Translations under genes and position numbers: made by a program
Assembly (NCBI GenBank): GCA_902578815.1
Contig: CACHEI010000004.1
Span: 29,117 to 93,116 of the forward strand
Direction: 5' to 3'
DNA length: 64,000 nt
Source: an uncultured SAR116 cluster alpha proteobacterium
GTDB lineage: Bacteria > Pseudomonadota > Alphaproteobacteria > Puniceispirillales > Puniceispirillaceae
The notes under the pieces: generated by a model
Seen by the model: the letters and a program-made list of their open reading frames with translations, nothing else
Told to the model about the DNA's origin: nothing
The model's database searches: none
Part shown: positions 43,335-52,908 of the stretch, one piece after another
How the letters are laid out: the number at the start of each line of letters is the position of its first letter
Position numbering within the stretch: position 1 is the first letter of the stretch

Positions 43335-43805
43335 GTGGAACTTTTAACGCCGAGCGAACTCCCCCGACCCGCTGAAGCTATAATCGACGCGCTAAATCAA
43401 GCCGTTGCCGAAACTGCAGTGACAACTATGCTTGCGCAAAATTTTCATTGGAACGTTACTGGTATGGCTTTCGGCCCGCTACATGACTTATTCCAAAAAA
43501 TTTATGAGGACCATTTTGATGCACAAGACGATCTTGCAGAGCGAATAAAAGCCATTGGTGGACATGCCGAGGGCACGCTAGCGGGCATGATCAAGCGGTC
43601 TAAAATTGAGGAGCACAACGGCCATGCTTCTGATTCCGAGATGATTAAGAAGATGTTAGATGCTCAGGAAACCGTTGCTCATACACTAATTGGAGCGTGT
43701 GACATAGCAGCTGATTGCAATGACAAGCTTACAGAAGACTTATGCATTGGCCGAGCACGTGAGCATCAAAAATTCGCTTGGATGTTGAAAAGCCACATTT
43801 CTTAA
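43335..43805 (+). CDS. dps: Dps/ferritin-like protein
   Basis: A 156-residue DNA-starvation/ferritin-family protein. AQNFHWNVTGMAFGPLHDLFQKIYEDHFDAQDDLAERI is the Dps signature with the inter-subunit ferroxidase His and Asp/Glu residues. It protects DNA by oxidising and storing iron as a dodecamer. The start is a GTG with AGG nine bases upstream. A hairpin with T-run follows the gene. Confidence 0.92.
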   Translation: MELLTPSELPRPAEAIIDALNQAVAETAVTTMLAQNFHWNVTGMAFGPLHDLFQKIYEDHFDAQDDLAERIKAIGGHAEGTLAGMIKRSKIEEHNGHASDSEMIKKMLDAQETVAHTLIGACDIAADCNDKLTEDLCIGRAREHQKFAWMLKSHIS

Positions 43806-43826
43806 ACCTAGTAGCGGATAGGTCGA

Positions 43827-44084
43827 TCAAAACCGAGCTTTCAGGTCACGGGGATATTTTTTTCCCCGCTTTTTGTATTTTTTTTGATATAAGCGCGCCC
43901 AATCTTTATGCACATTTAATTGTTTTTGGCAGGATATAAGGGAGAACAAAAATTCTTTCCGCTCCTCCGGTGTTTCCAATCGTTTGAAAGCTTTTTTTTG
44001 GGCTTTTCGCATCCCACAACCAGAACAACAGCCGTGGAGCTTATATTTGCAAATACCTATGCAAGGGCTAATGATTTTTGACAT
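43827..44084 (-). CDS. DUF1289 family protein
   Basis: An 85-residue cysteine-rich protein from the ATG at 44084. SPCIGICKYKLHGCCSGCGMRKAQKK is the DUF1289 motif, which may bind metal. The C-terminal half is very basic (YQKKYKKRGKKYPRD). It converges on dps, and its end overlaps the dps terminator hairpin. Confidence 0.85.
   Translation of the reverse strand: MSKIISPCIGICKYKLHGCCSGCGMRKAQKKAFKRLETPEERKEFLFSLISCQKQLNVHKDWARLYQKKYKKRGKKYPRDLKARF
43849..43874 (+). terminator. Probable dps terminator
   Basis: A 6-bp stem (CGGGGA / TCCCCG) with a T-rich loop is followed by CTTTTT. It lies 44 bases after the dps stop, within the 3' end of the convergent DUF1289 gene. Confidence 0.5.
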
Positions 44085-44256
44085 ATCGACCATCCCGACT
44101 AATATTCGGTCAATAGTCCCAAGCTAAACCAATCCGATAAATAGGCGATTTGTCACGCCCCTATTTCTTGAGACAATCTATAACATCTTGATAAATAGCC
44201 CCCAGTGGTTGAAAAACGATAGCGTATTTTTAAGGCTAAGAAGTGACCATAGCCCA

Positions 44257-44302
44257 GTATCCCGTAGAGGTTTCAAATCCCTGTTGCCGCAGTGAAAGGG
44301 TG
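44257..44302 (-). repeat. Degenerate tRNA-Glu 3' copy A (outer att remnant)
   Basis: These 46 bases align without gaps to 54820-54865, the 3' part of the intact tRNA-Glu gene, with about ten differences. GTTGCCGC and GTGAAAGGG are kept. It is in the same orientation as the tRNA and marks the outer edge of the first cassette. It is the most diverged of the three copies. Confidence 0.75.
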
Positions 44303-44394
44303 ATGTTTAGCGATTGATTGGGGTAATTACTACCGTTTATTGGGGCATTTTGGTAGCCGTTGGTAGATTGAAAACTATAACAAGCTATAACACT

Positions 44395-44445
44395 CTATGC
44401 CCTTGCTTGACGCTTCTTTGCAAAGGTCTGCCGGTTGTTTGAAAG
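44395..44445 (-). pseudogene. Gene-tail remnant ending KKRQARA next to copy A
   Basis: A short minus-strand frame ends TFAKKRQARA-stop. The same last seven residues, with different codons, end another frame at 47826 that lies at the same distance inside the next cassette. Shared protein with divergent DNA suggests remains of a once functional gene attached to each att site. Confidence 0.4.
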
Positions 44446-44564
44446 CTAAACACGTTGTTTTGTCAAAGTTATTCAAATGCAATGACCACAAAGAGAAAAA
44501 TCCTGTGGTCACTTTTTGTTATAGAAAACAGAGTGTTAAAACAAAACGTTCAATTCGCTTGTAT

Positions 44565-45524
44565 TTACATTGCACCAATTTCTTTGAAATATCTCATCGC
44601 ACCCGGGTGCATTGGAATTTCGTAATTTTTTGCCCCAAGTTTAGCATTCATGCCAGCAAAACTGGTATTCTTAGACTGCAAATTTTCGATATTCGACCAA
44701 AATGATTTGGTAAATTCATAAATTAGATCCTCATCAGCACCGTCATCAGTGAACATTACCTGAGCAAGCCCAAACGTATTTACAGAGTTGTTTTGCCCCG
44801 TGTAGGTATTAGCTGGGATTACGTATGGAACCAATAGTCCATTGTAACCCTCATTCATGCGATCAATTACATCTTGAGGAACATCAAGATATTTTATTTC
44901 AACTGCACTAGACAGTTTTTGAGCATTCCCAAGCCCCAACTGATAAACATGAGCGCCACCTACAAAAACTTTGTTTTGCACTTGTTCGAATACTTGGCCA
45001 GTACTCACAGTACCTACTTTAAACGCCTCTGTGGATATATTTGCAGCTTCAAGCATTTTCAAATTCATACCGTGGGTAAAACTTGAGGGCTTGTTGATAT
45101 TGAAAGAATGCCCCTTGATTCCCTGCAAAGAGTCAATTCCGCTGTCTGCGCGAACAAAGATGTTTTGTGGCACTGCACCAAACGTGAAGAGATAGCGCAA
45201 ACGCTTAAAATCATCCTTCATGGGTGAGGTGCCATAACTGCCGTTCTGATTGTAGGCATCATAAATACCAATTAGCGTGTTAAGAGCAACATCAACCTTA
45301 TCTGTGAGCACTAAACCTAGATTATCTTTGTATCCACCAGTTGTTTGAACAGAGAATTTATAATCTTCTTGCGCCTTGTTGGCTGCCTCTGCCATCAAAC
45401 CAGCATTCAAATATGGACCAGAGCCTGACCCACTGGCACCTATAGAAACTTGGTCTGCGGCGAGCGCGTGACTAGCTCCAAACAAAAAAGTCGCCGCCGT
45501 TAGTATTGCTTTTATATTTTTCAT
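44565..45524 (-). CDS. TAXI-family TRAP transporter binding protein
   Basis: A 319-residue periplasmic binding protein of the TAXI type. A signal peptide (MKNIKAILTAATFLFGASHALA) is followed by VSIGASGSGSGPYLNAGLMAEAANK, typical of the start of TAXI proteins, and GVKGHSF-like IKGHSFNINKPSS. GGAGG (in ATGGAGGAGATA) supports the ATG at 45524. Together with the fused permease gene 21 bases upstream it forms a two-gene transporter. Substrate unknown; TAXI systems are reported for glutamate-like and other organic acids. Confidence 0.88.
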   Translation of the reverse strand: MKNIKAILTAATFLFGASHALAADQVSIGASGSGSGPYLNAGLMAEAANKAQEDYKFSVQTTGGYKDNLGLVLTDKVDVALNTLIGIYDAYNQNGSYGTSPMKDDFKRLRYLFTFGAVPQNIFVRADSGIDSLQGIKGHSFNINKPSSFTHGMNLKMLEAANISTEAFKVGTVSTGQVFEQVQNKVFVGGAHVYQLGLGNAQKLSSAVEIKYLDVPQDVIDRMNEGYNGLLVPYVIPANTYTGQNNSVNTFGLAQVMFTDDGADEDLIYEFTKSFWSNIENLQSKNTSFAGMNAKLGAKNYEIPMHPGAMRYFKEIGAM

Positions 45525-45545
45525 TATCTCCTCCATTTTTAAGGC

Positions 45546-47417
45546 CTAATGTTTAGCGTATGCCGAGTTTTGAAGATATTTAAATAAAAAAATGCCCACG
45601 ATAGCGGTTATACCAATTAAGTTTGCTAATAAATTTTCAGCAAAAATGGCCAATCCAGCTGAAGCGAGCACTACCCGAGAAAGCCAGGAAACCCATCCAC
45701 CACACCATCCTTGGATAGCATACGTTATTGCAATAACTGCGATTACGGCCTTTACAAACACAAAAAATATGACAGTGTAATCACCCTCAAAAAGAAGTCC
45801 TGGTTCGTAAAGAAACATGAAAGCAACTGCAAAACCGGGCAACGAATGTGTGAAAGCCGTAATGGCCGTGCGAAACCAATGAGCCTCTGCAATACTCGCT
45901 GCTACGACTGCAACCAGTGCAACAGGAGGCGTAGAGCCTGACTTGATTGCGAAATAAAACAAGAAAAGATGGGCGGCTAAAACGCTAGCGCCACATTCAA
46001 CTAGAGCCGGAGCAGCAAACATTGCAAGAAGCAAATATGTGATAGGAGTAGGCATACCCATTCCAAGGACTGTAGCCGCAACAACAGTCAGTCCTGCTGT
46101 CATTAACAATGAGCCATCACTCAAGCTAAGAATTATGTCAGTCAACCTTGGCCCAAGTCCAGTGGCGACAATCGAGGCTTGTATTAGTCCAATTGAAATT
46201 ACTAATGCTGTGATTTGAGCCGACTGAGACAGACCTTCGCTGGCAAATTTAATCAATTTTTTAAAACCAAATTTGGTGCTCTTTCTCGCCAACCCGCAGC
46301 CTACCGCAATAAAAATAGACATCAAGCTCGCAAAGGTTACGGTGTAGGAGCCTATTAGCAACAAATAAAAAAGTACAATAGGAGCGATCAGGAGGTGCCA
46401 ACCGGCAGAAAATTTTTGCTTGAATGAGGGAATTTTATCCTTCGGTAGTCCTTTTATCCCGTGACGGAGAGCTTCAATATGAACCACAGAATAAAGAGAT
46501 AAGTAGTACAGAAATGCTGGAATAATTGCAGCAAGCACAATAATTTCATACGATATGCCTGTTACCTGAGCCATGATAAATGCCGAAGCGCCTAATATTG
46601 GTGGTACAAGTTGAGCACCCTCTGAGGTATTCGTCTCAACGGCCGCTGCCACGTGGGGTTGAAATCCCGTACTTTTCATAAGCGGTATCGTAAATGTGCC
46701 GGTTGCCACCACATTACCAATGGAACTTCCAACTATGGTTCCAAGGCCTGCACTTGCGGCCATCGCTCCTTTAGCCGCCCCGCCAGTGCGTGCTCCTAAA
46801 ACGCTATTGGCGATATCAATCATGAAATCGCCTGTTTTACTTACCCTGAGAATGCTCCCAAGAACCATGAACATGAATAGATATGTTGCTGCTACTTTCA
46901 GACCAGTACCAAAAAGGCCCTCACTAGTGTAAACGACTGTGTAAATGAAACGACCAAAATCCATGCCAGCATGACCGAGCACACCCGGCAAAAAATTGCC
47001 AAAAAGCATGTAAAGACAAGCCAAAATTGCTAAAGCGCCTAGCATGTAAGACTGGCGCCTTGAAGCCTCGATACAGACGAGTACAAAAATACTCCCCATT
47101 AACAAATCTACCATCGATAGATATGTTGAACCCCAAAGATTAATCAACCGTTCAAAATCTGCTATGAAGTAGACCAGAGGTATCGCTGCAGCCAGTAAAA
47201 GGCTTAGGTCAAGCGCGACTTTTATTCTGCTATTTTGATGCACAGCCATACTGTCTATGAATAGGATGATGAAAGAAAGTAATGCGAATAAAGCCAAATG
47301 GACAAATGTAGTTTTGTAAGGACCAAAAACAGTCGCATAAGCCATATAGCAGAACAAAATTATCCCTACTGCCGCAGATAAGACGTGTAATTTTTCCGTC
47401 GAATTCTTTATCTTCAC
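45546..47417 (-). CDS. TRAP transporter fused permease (TAXI type)
   Basis: A 623-residue permease in which the small (DctQ) and large (DctM) subunits are fused, as usual for TAXI systems. Around 16 helices are visible. LGTIVGSSIGNVVATGTFTIPLMKSTGFQPHVAAAVET is the conserved DctM-like core, and LGMGMPTPITYLLLAMFAAPALVECG a second. The start is a GTG with AGGA upstream. It is transcribed before the binding protein. Base composition is AT-rich compared with the Mrp region, as expected for a cassette. Confidence 0.92.
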   Translation of the reverse strand: MKIKNSTEKLHVLSAAVGIILFCYMAYATVFGPYKTTFVHLALFALLSFIILFIDSMAVHQNSRIKVALDLSLLLAAAIPLVYFIADFERLINLWGSTYLSMVDLLMGSIFVLVCIEASRRQSYMLGALAILACLYMLFGNFLPGVLGHAGMDFGRFIYTVVYTSEGLFGTGLKVAATYLFMFMVLGSILRVSKTGDFMIDIANSVLGARTGGAAKGAMAASAGLGTIVGSSIGNVVATGTFTIPLMKSTGFQPHVAAAVETNTSEGAQLVPPILGASAFIMAQVTGISYEIIVLAAIIPAFLYYLSLYSVVHIEALRHGIKGLPKDKIPSFKQKFSAGWHLLIAPIVLFYLLLIGSYTVTFASLMSIFIAVGCGLARKSTKFGFKKLIKFASEGLSQSAQITALVISIGLIQASIVATGLGPRLTDIILSLSDGSLLMTAGLTVVAATVLGMGMPTPITYLLLAMFAAPALVECGASVLAAHLFLFYFAIKSGSTPPVALVAVVAASIAEAHWFRTAITAFTHSLPGFAVAFMFLYEPGLLFEGDYTVIFFVFVKAVIAVIAITYAIQGWCGGWVSWLSRVVLASAGLAIFAENLLANLIGITAIVGIFLFKYLQNSAYAKH

Positions 47418-47675
47418 TTGTGTTTATCCTAGCTTTTAAGGATTAGCCATCAGAAGAAACGGACCCAAATTTGATGATTAAAATTTAGTATAAGAAATTG
47501 TAAACGATTCTCTCAAATGGATATTCTTCTCTATAACAACGGAATACTAAAAACTAACGTTTATCAAGTTTGCTCGGCTAATTTGAACTGGAACAAAGAT
47601 CGGACAAAAAAAAGAGCCTCCAGCCAATGAAGGCTAATAAGTTTTCAATATATTGGTATCATCATCTAATTGAGC

Positions 47676-47723
47676 TGGCATCCCGTAAGAGATTAGAACT
47701 CGTGTTGCCGCCATGAAAGAGCG
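47676..47723 (-). repeat. Degenerate tRNA-Glu 3' copy B (att remnant)
   Basis: Aligns without gaps to 54818-54865 with about five differences. About 70 bases of upstream flank (CAGCCA.TGAAGG ... CTGGCATCCCGTA) are also similar to the intact locus, so the copy covers tRNA end plus flank. Confidence 0.9.
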
Positions 47724-47825
47724 ATACTTGTCGGTTTCTGGGAGTAAAAACTACTATAGCCTGAACATTTTAGCAGTCATTGGCAGTCTATGGTAGCCAG
47801 AAACCCGGACTGAACTGGACTAAAT

Positions 47826-48105
47826 TCAGGCCCTCGCCTGGCGCTTTTTAAACATGGCAACATTGGTGAGCTTGCCACCTACCCCTTGCGGCTTAGATCT
47901 TTTTCTACGGACAGCAGGTGCGCGTTGTGCTTTGGTCATGCGCCCGGCATTTGATGTGGCTTTGTAAGAAACTGCAGATTGAGAGCTTGGCCTATTGTGC
48001 TTCCTCCATAACCTTAGCCAGCCTTTGCGCTGTGCTGTTTTTATGTCAGACTTTTTCTTTGAAAATACTGCTGGAAGATAACAAATTGAACTCTAAAAAA
48101 TCCGG
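47826..48105 (-). pseudogene. Stop-free frame ending KKRQARA next to copy B
   Basis: A minus-strand frame is open for about 93 codons and ends GGKLTNVAMFKKRQARA-stop. It is basic (KAQRAPAVRRKRSKPQG). An ATG at 47938 would give only 37 residues. It overlaps the apparent upstream extension of the flavoprotein gene. The shared tail with 44395 suggests the end of an ancestral gene. Frame openness alone does not prove coding. Confidence 0.35.
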
Positions 48106-49732
48106 TTTTTATTGTGATGTGTTAGTGGTTGGCGGCGGCCTTGCTGCACTCGCCGCCGCAATTAGCGCGGTTGATAATGGAGCGACTGTTCTTCTAGTAA
48201 ACAAGGGTATCAGTGGAAAATCTGGTTCCTCGGCCAAGGCTGCTGGGATTTTATCTGCAGCTTTTGGCCACGGCGACTTAGAAACCCGCCCTGTGCCAGA
48301 TAATCCCAAAAAGCATGCCCTTGACACGCTTAAAGTTGGTTATAACATCGGCGATTCTGAACTCGTACATTTCGTTGCCAAGCAAGCACCTTATGCAATT
48401 CATTGGTTAGAGAGCTTAGGCGTCGAATTTAGCCGAGCAGAAGATGGTGGCTATATTCAGTTAAACGCCCCCGGAAACTCCTACCCAAGAGCTGTTTCAG
48501 CAATTGGAGGTGGCCAAGCGATTATGTCAGCTTTGCTCCACCAAGCGAAAGCACGAGGAGTGATGTTTTTGGATGAGACAATTGTAAGAGACATCAAACC
48601 AATTGAAGCGTGTAATTTTTTAGCCACGCTTCAAGGTTGCCAATCGACTATGATAACGACTGGCGCCGCTGTTTTGGCCGCCGGGGGTGCAACAGGACTT
48701 TTTCCAACCGTTAGCGGTGACGAGGGCAATATCGGCACCAGTATAATGCTTGGTTACGATATCGGGGCCACACTCAAAAATTTAGAATTTGTAGAATTTA
48801 CACTTATTTATCGTGTTAAGTCTAAAATACTTCGTATTGCAGGTATGGCTCCATTTCTATCATGGGGTGGAAAGCTAATAAACAGCCTTGGCGAAGACCT
48901 CTTTGAGCTTCATTTTCCAAATAAAAAATCTGAGCAAATTGGTCGTGCTGAAATTATGCGATTGGTTGAAAAAGAAATCTTAAACAATAAAGGACCAATT
49001 TACCTCGATTGCACTCACTTCGCAGAGGTTATTTGGCAGGAGTTTGAGGGCAGTCAAGGCACCACAACCCTGGATAAGCTGACTGAAGCTGGCTGTGACT
49101 ACCGAACCGAAAAGATAGAGGTTATACCTGCCGCCCACTCTGTTCTAGCGGGTCTTGAGATCGACATTAATTCTCAAACTACAATACCAGGTGTTTTTGC
49201 TGCTGGGGAGAATGCTACAGGTATCCACGGCGCTGGCCGGCTGAGCGGTAATGGTCTAACAGCCTGCGCCGTAATGGGCCTAACTTGTGGCAAAAACGCT
49301 AGTGGGTATGCCAAGAATGCTCGGCGCAACCGTAAAAGTGTTATGGCTAAAAAAACTGTTAGCTTCGAACAACTGAAAAAGTCGTTGAACATTTTTACAG
49401 AGCAAAGTCAGGTCTCAAACGTCAACAATGACATGGAGGCCTTGGTAGATAGGGTTAAAGACATTGTGGGCAATAGTTTAGGCATTATCAGAAATGAGTT
49501 AAGCCTAACTGAAGGCAAGACACAGCTCTCCAACTTGTGGCTTGAAATTAAAGACCTGGATGAACGAAACAAGGATGTCTTCGAGTTACAGCAAATGGCA
49601 CGTTTGGCAGATCTTATGATAGAAGCAGCTCTTCAGCGTGCTGAAAGCCGAGGCGTTCAGTTTCGTTCTGATTTTGACAAGCCAGATAATTCTTTGGCAA
49701 AGGCTCAAACTTTAACAAATTATAACAGTTAA
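48086..49732 (+). CDS. FAD-dependent fumarate-reductase/aspartate-oxidase-like flavoprotein
   Basis: A 548-residue soluble flavoprotein. The Rossmann motif CDVLVVGGGLAALAAAISA is followed by NKGISGKSGSSAKAAGILSAAFG, the FAD-binding region of the succinate dehydrogenase/fumarate reductase flavoprotein family. GVFAAGENATGIHGAGRLSGNGLTACAVMG near residue 375 carries the usual second FAD motif. A C-terminal helical domain follows. No Fe-S or membrane partner is nearby, so it may act alone with a free electron carrier. The TTG at 48086 (GGAAG upstream) is preferred: an ATG-like start at 47918 would add a hydrophobic, non-homologous stretch. Confidence 0.85.
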   Translation: MNSKKSGFYCDVLVVGGGLAALAAAISAVDNGATVLLVNKGISGKSGSSAKAAGILSAAFGHGDLETRPVPDNPKKHALDTLKVGYNIGDSELVHFVAKQAPYAIHWLESLGVEFSRAEDGGYIQLNAPGNSYPRAVSAIGGGQAIMSALLHQAKARGVMFLDETIVRDIKPIEACNFLATLQGCQSTMITTGAAVLAAGGATGLFPTVSGDEGNIGTSIMLGYDIGATLKNLEFVEFTLIYRVKSKILRIAGMAPFLSWGGKLINSLGEDLFELHFPNKKSEQIGRAEIMRLVEKEILNNKGPIYLDCTHFAEVIWQEFEGSQGTTTLDKLTEAGCDYRTEKIEVIPAAHSVLAGLEIDINSQTTIPGVFAAGENATGIHGAGRLSGNGLTACAVMGLTCGKNASGYAKNARRNRKSVMAKKTVSFEQLKKSLNIFTEQSQVSNVNNDMEALVDRVKDIVGNSLGIIRNELSLTEGKTQLSNLWLEIKDLDERNKDVFELQQMARLADLMIEAALQRAESRGVQFRSDFDKPDNSLAKAQTLTNYNS

Positions 49733-49958
49733 AAGCCCTCTCGGATAGCCGTATAAACATAAGCAACCTGGTTTTAAAAAATGCTATTTAGCATGTTAAA
49801 TAAACTCACTAAACAAATCGTTTTAAAATGGGGTTTAAAAGTCACTTCATGTGCACTTTTGCAGCAAACCGCCTTCATTATTGTTGTAGCGCTCTCTAAC
49901 AAAATAATTTTATGTTTGGAAATTACTAAAAAAGTGTCAGCGAAATATTTTTCATCCA

Positions 49959-50807
49959 ATGTCAAAAACAATAATAAATGTAGAACAGTCAGAGTACTGG
50001 AATGAGAAATCTGGCCACAAGTGGATTAAAATTGATGACGCAATAAATGAGCGTTTTTCTGTTTTAACTGATGAACTTTTTTTAAGGTCAAAAATTGTTC
50101 AAAACGATCGCGTTTTAGATGTGGGATGTGGTTGTGGTGAAACATCTTTTAGAGCTTCGCAGTATGTTGGAAACAGCGGTTATGTTCTAGGCGCAGACAT
50201 ATCAGAAAGCTTATTAACTTTTGCGAGAAATAAATTTTCAAACATTGAAAATTTAGAATTCAACACCTGCGATGCTCAAAACTATAAATTCAAATTAGGA
50301 AGTTTTGACAAAGTGATCTCTAGATTTGGCATTATGTTTTTTGAGGACCCGATAGAAGCTTTTAAGAATATACATTTATCAATAAAAACAGGAGGATCAC
50401 TGGACTTTGTTTGTTGGGCAGATATGAAAGACAATGAGTTTTTTATTGAGGGCTCTGAGATTGTGACAAGTTACACGGATAAAAATTTACCTCCAACAAC
50501 ACGGGAGCCAGGTGCATTTGCTTTTAGTGACAAAAAATATATTTGGGAAATTTTGGATTTATCGGGATTTCGGGAAATCAAAATCGACACAGTCTCATCT
50601 TCTATTACTACCGGGGACACCCCTGAAAAAGACGTTGAAATACTCTTAAGTATCGGTCCTAGAGCGAAACTATACTCCAGATCAAACTTAAGCGATGAGA
50701 AGATGTCGGCTATCAAGAGTAGAGTGTTAGAATTATGCAAAAAAAGACGAGTTAATCACGAAATCAAATATAACGCGGCACTTCACTACGTAAAAGCAAC
50801 TAAGTAA
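49959..50807 (+). CDS. Class I SAM-dependent methyltransferase
   Basis: A 282-residue methyltransferase. EYWNEKSGHKWIKIDDAINERF leads into the SAM-binding VLDVGCGCGETSF, then LGADISESLLTFA and NTCDAQNYKFKLGSFDKVISRFGIMFFEDP (motif II/III). It resembles ubiquinone/menaquinone or small-molecule methyltransferases. It is very AT-rich compared with its neighbours, which suggests horizontal origin. Substrate unknown; it follows the flavoprotein gene on the same strand by about 225 bases. Confidence 0.88.
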   Translation: MSKTIINVEQSEYWNEKSGHKWIKIDDAINERFSVLTDELFLRSKIVQNDRVLDVGCGCGETSFRASQYVGNSGYVLGADISESLLTFARNKFSNIENLEFNTCDAQNYKFKLGSFDKVISRFGIMFFEDPIEAFKNIHLSIKTGGSLDFVCWADMKDNEFFIEGSEIVTSYTDKNLPPTTREPGAFAFSDKKYIWEILDLSGFREIKIDTVSSSITTGDTPEKDVEILLSIGPRAKLYSRSNLSDEKMSAIKSRVLELCKKRRVNHEIKYNAALHYVKATK

Positions 50808-51058
50808 CCCAAAGTATCTTCCTTTGCAAAGCGGTGACAAAATAGAGTTTCGTCGAAATTGATGGTAACCACAGTGGCAGAAAATAATTCACAATTTTTA
50901 TTTATATTCAGTATTTTAATCATTTTTTTAAAGTATGATATGCGAGAAATCAGACATAATAATAAAAAAGGAAAAACCATAACATAAACAAACAAAAAGC
51001 GACTGGTCGGTGAGTGCCGAGGTTTTGTTTTTAAGGCTGGGCTTCTGTGGAAAGTTGA

Positions 51059-51104
51059 CATGCCGTACGAGATTCGAACTCGTGTTGCCGCCGTAAAAGG
51101 GCGG
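51059..51104 (-). repeat. Degenerate tRNA-Glu 3' copy C (att remnant)
   Basis: CATGCCGTACGAGATTCG and the rest align to 54821-54866 with two differences, making it the least diverged of the three copies. It marks the outer edge of the DctPQM cassette. Confidence 0.95.
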
Positions 51105-51843
51105 CTTTTTGGTGGGTTGGTGTAGGTTTTCTGAGGATTACTGAACTTCTAGTCGGCTTTAATCGGCTGTTGTTTGCTGTAAAACTGTTGCCAAACTATG
51201 CCTTCTTTTTCTTCTCTGCAAAGCCACCTACTTTACGCGACATTTTGCTATAAGTTCTCGGGTTAACCGTGCTTGATCGTGATCCGGTATCCAGACGGGT
51301 TTAAGGTCCAGTTGCATTGATAAGTGATGCCGCACAACCAATACATCCCACGGATCTAACGGCGCCAGCAAGGGAATATCGAGGCGCGGATCCTTGTCGC
51401 TAAGTTTATCCAGCATGGCGTCAACACCACAGCGTTGAAAGCCTCTAATGATGTCGTATACGCTTCTGTACCTTAAATCATGTTGCGCAACCGCGGCGAC
51501 GGCCCCTTTGCGTTGCTAAACCAGTAAATGAACGGTGTTGAGGTATTTTCATAGATGTCAAGGATGTCATTCCAATGGACGAACTTGCAGGCTTAATGGC
51601 GAGGTGCCAATCAGCCGCCGGCCTTGCCCGAGATACGCTTAAAGGCGCGCCAACAGCAATTGCCACCGGTGCAGGAGCGGCACTGTTTCAAGCGTGAAAC
51701 ATCTGGCGCATTTTGAAAGCTTAACAAAGATGTTAAGGCTTATTTCTTCAGCAATAAAACAGAATGCTGCGCGTGTTTTATTGACAGATCAAGAAAGCAT
51801 TGCAACCGTTCTTCTAATGTTTAAAACAAAAACGGAGGAAAAA
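51105..51843. other. Region of gene remnants before dctP
   Basis: A minus-strand frame from about 51500 to 51228 (ATG at 51416; product ends LTRELIAKCRVK) and a plus-strand frame ending at 51700 (LARDTLKGAPTAIATGAGAA) look like pieces of genes, but neither is recognisable. Another short minus frame (MSRKVGGFAEKKKKA) ends near 51199. I see no intact gene. Confidence 0.4.
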
Positions 51844-52872
51844 ATGCGGAAGTTCCTTTTGAAAAGATCGGTTGGCATATTAAAGCCTGCCTTGCTAGCG
51901 GCAGTTTTAGCGATGTCATTCACTTCGTGGAATGCTGTGGCGGACGAAATTGTGGCTCGTATGTCAGGACATTGGAGCCCAACACATCAGAGTTCCATAC
52001 ATGCGCAGATGTTTGCTGATGAAGTAACAAAAAGGTCGAACGGGCGGTTAAAAATTGAGTATTATCCGTCAAAGCAATTGTTTGGGATCAGGGAAGTTCT
52101 TGGAGCGATCACATCAGGTGCTGTTGAATTAGGAGGAGTTGTTGGCGTTGTAAGCTTTCCGCCTATAAACAAGAATTTTAATGTTGCCTCTTACCCAGGC
52201 CTTTTTTCCTCTTATGAGCAACAGCGAGGGTTTTTCCTTGAGTCAGAAAAAGGACAACAAATCTGGAGTGACATAACCAAAAAAAGTAACTCGCAGCTGA
52301 TAATGTACAACCCTGTTGGCCCAGTTATGACATTTAGCAGTGCACGTGAACTAACAAGTATAGATGTTATGAGAGGCTTAAAGGCGAGACGCCTGTTAAA
52401 AAGTGAACTTCCCATGTGGAAAGCACTTGAAGCAAACGCCGTCTCTCTCCCAACTGGCGAAGTCTACACATCCCTGCAGACTGGTATGATCGATACCATC
52501 AATAGCCCGCCCGGTTCAATTGAAGCATATAGCTGGTGGGAATTTCTGTCCTACGGGCAAAAGCCCTATCAGTATTTTGCTGATGCCTACATCATGGCAA
52601 ACAAAGACTGGATGAATAGCCTGCCTGACGATTTGCGGAAACTCGTTCTTGAAGTCGGTGCTGAGGTTGGTCAGGTCTCGACAAACACAATTTTGGGCGC
52701 TGGAGAAGACACTCTGAAGAAATTTATTGAGCGTGGCGGTATTGTGACTGAACTCAGTGGAGCTGAAAAAGCTAAATTTGACAAGCTGATGCAAGATAAG
52801 GTGATGCCCGCTATGGCGGATATGTTTGATAAGGATACCCTATCGGCGGCTCAACTTTATGCAAGCAAGTAA
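51844..52872 (+). CDS. dctP: TRAP transporter binding protein (DctP family)
   Basis: A 342-residue periplasmic binding protein. The signal peptide (ending WNAVA) is followed by the typical GHWSPTHQSSIHAQMFADEVTKRSNGRLKIEYYPSKQLFG start. LKARRLLKSELPMWKALEANAVSLPTGEVYTSLQTGMIDT near residue 180 includes the conserved arginine region that binds substrate carboxylates. GGAGG (51834-51838) fixes the ATG at 51844. First gene of a dctPQM operon. The carboxylate substrate cannot be named. Confidence 0.92.
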   Translation: MRKFLLKRSVGILKPALLAAVLAMSFTSWNAVADEIVARMSGHWSPTHQSSIHAQMFADEVTKRSNGRLKIEYYPSKQLFGIREVLGAITSGAVELGGVVGVVSFPPINKNFNVASYPGLFSSYEQQRGFFLESEKGQQIWSDITKKSNSQLIMYNPVGPVMTFSSARELTSIDVMRGLKARRLLKSELPMWKALEANAVSLPTGEVYTSLQTGMIDTINSPPGSIEAYSWWEFLSYGQKPYQYFADAYIMANKDWMNSLPDDLRKLVLEVGAEVGQVSTNTILGAGEDTLKKFIERGGIVTELSGAEKAKFDKLMQDKVMPAMADMFDKDTLSAAQLYASK

Positions 52873-52908
52873 AACAAAATACAAAAACTTTAATGAAGGA
52901 CAAGCGCT

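Noticed and set aside
44257..44302. Copy A as a functional second tRNA-Glu
   Set aside because: Only the 3' part is present; the 5' acceptor strand and D-arm are missing and the T-arm is altered.
47918..48085. N-terminal extension of the flavoprotein from an upstream start
   Set aside because: It gives a hydrophobic non-family stretch, lacks a ribosome-binding site and overlaps the minus-strand gene remnant; the TTG at 48086 has a well-placed GGAAG and fits the family start.
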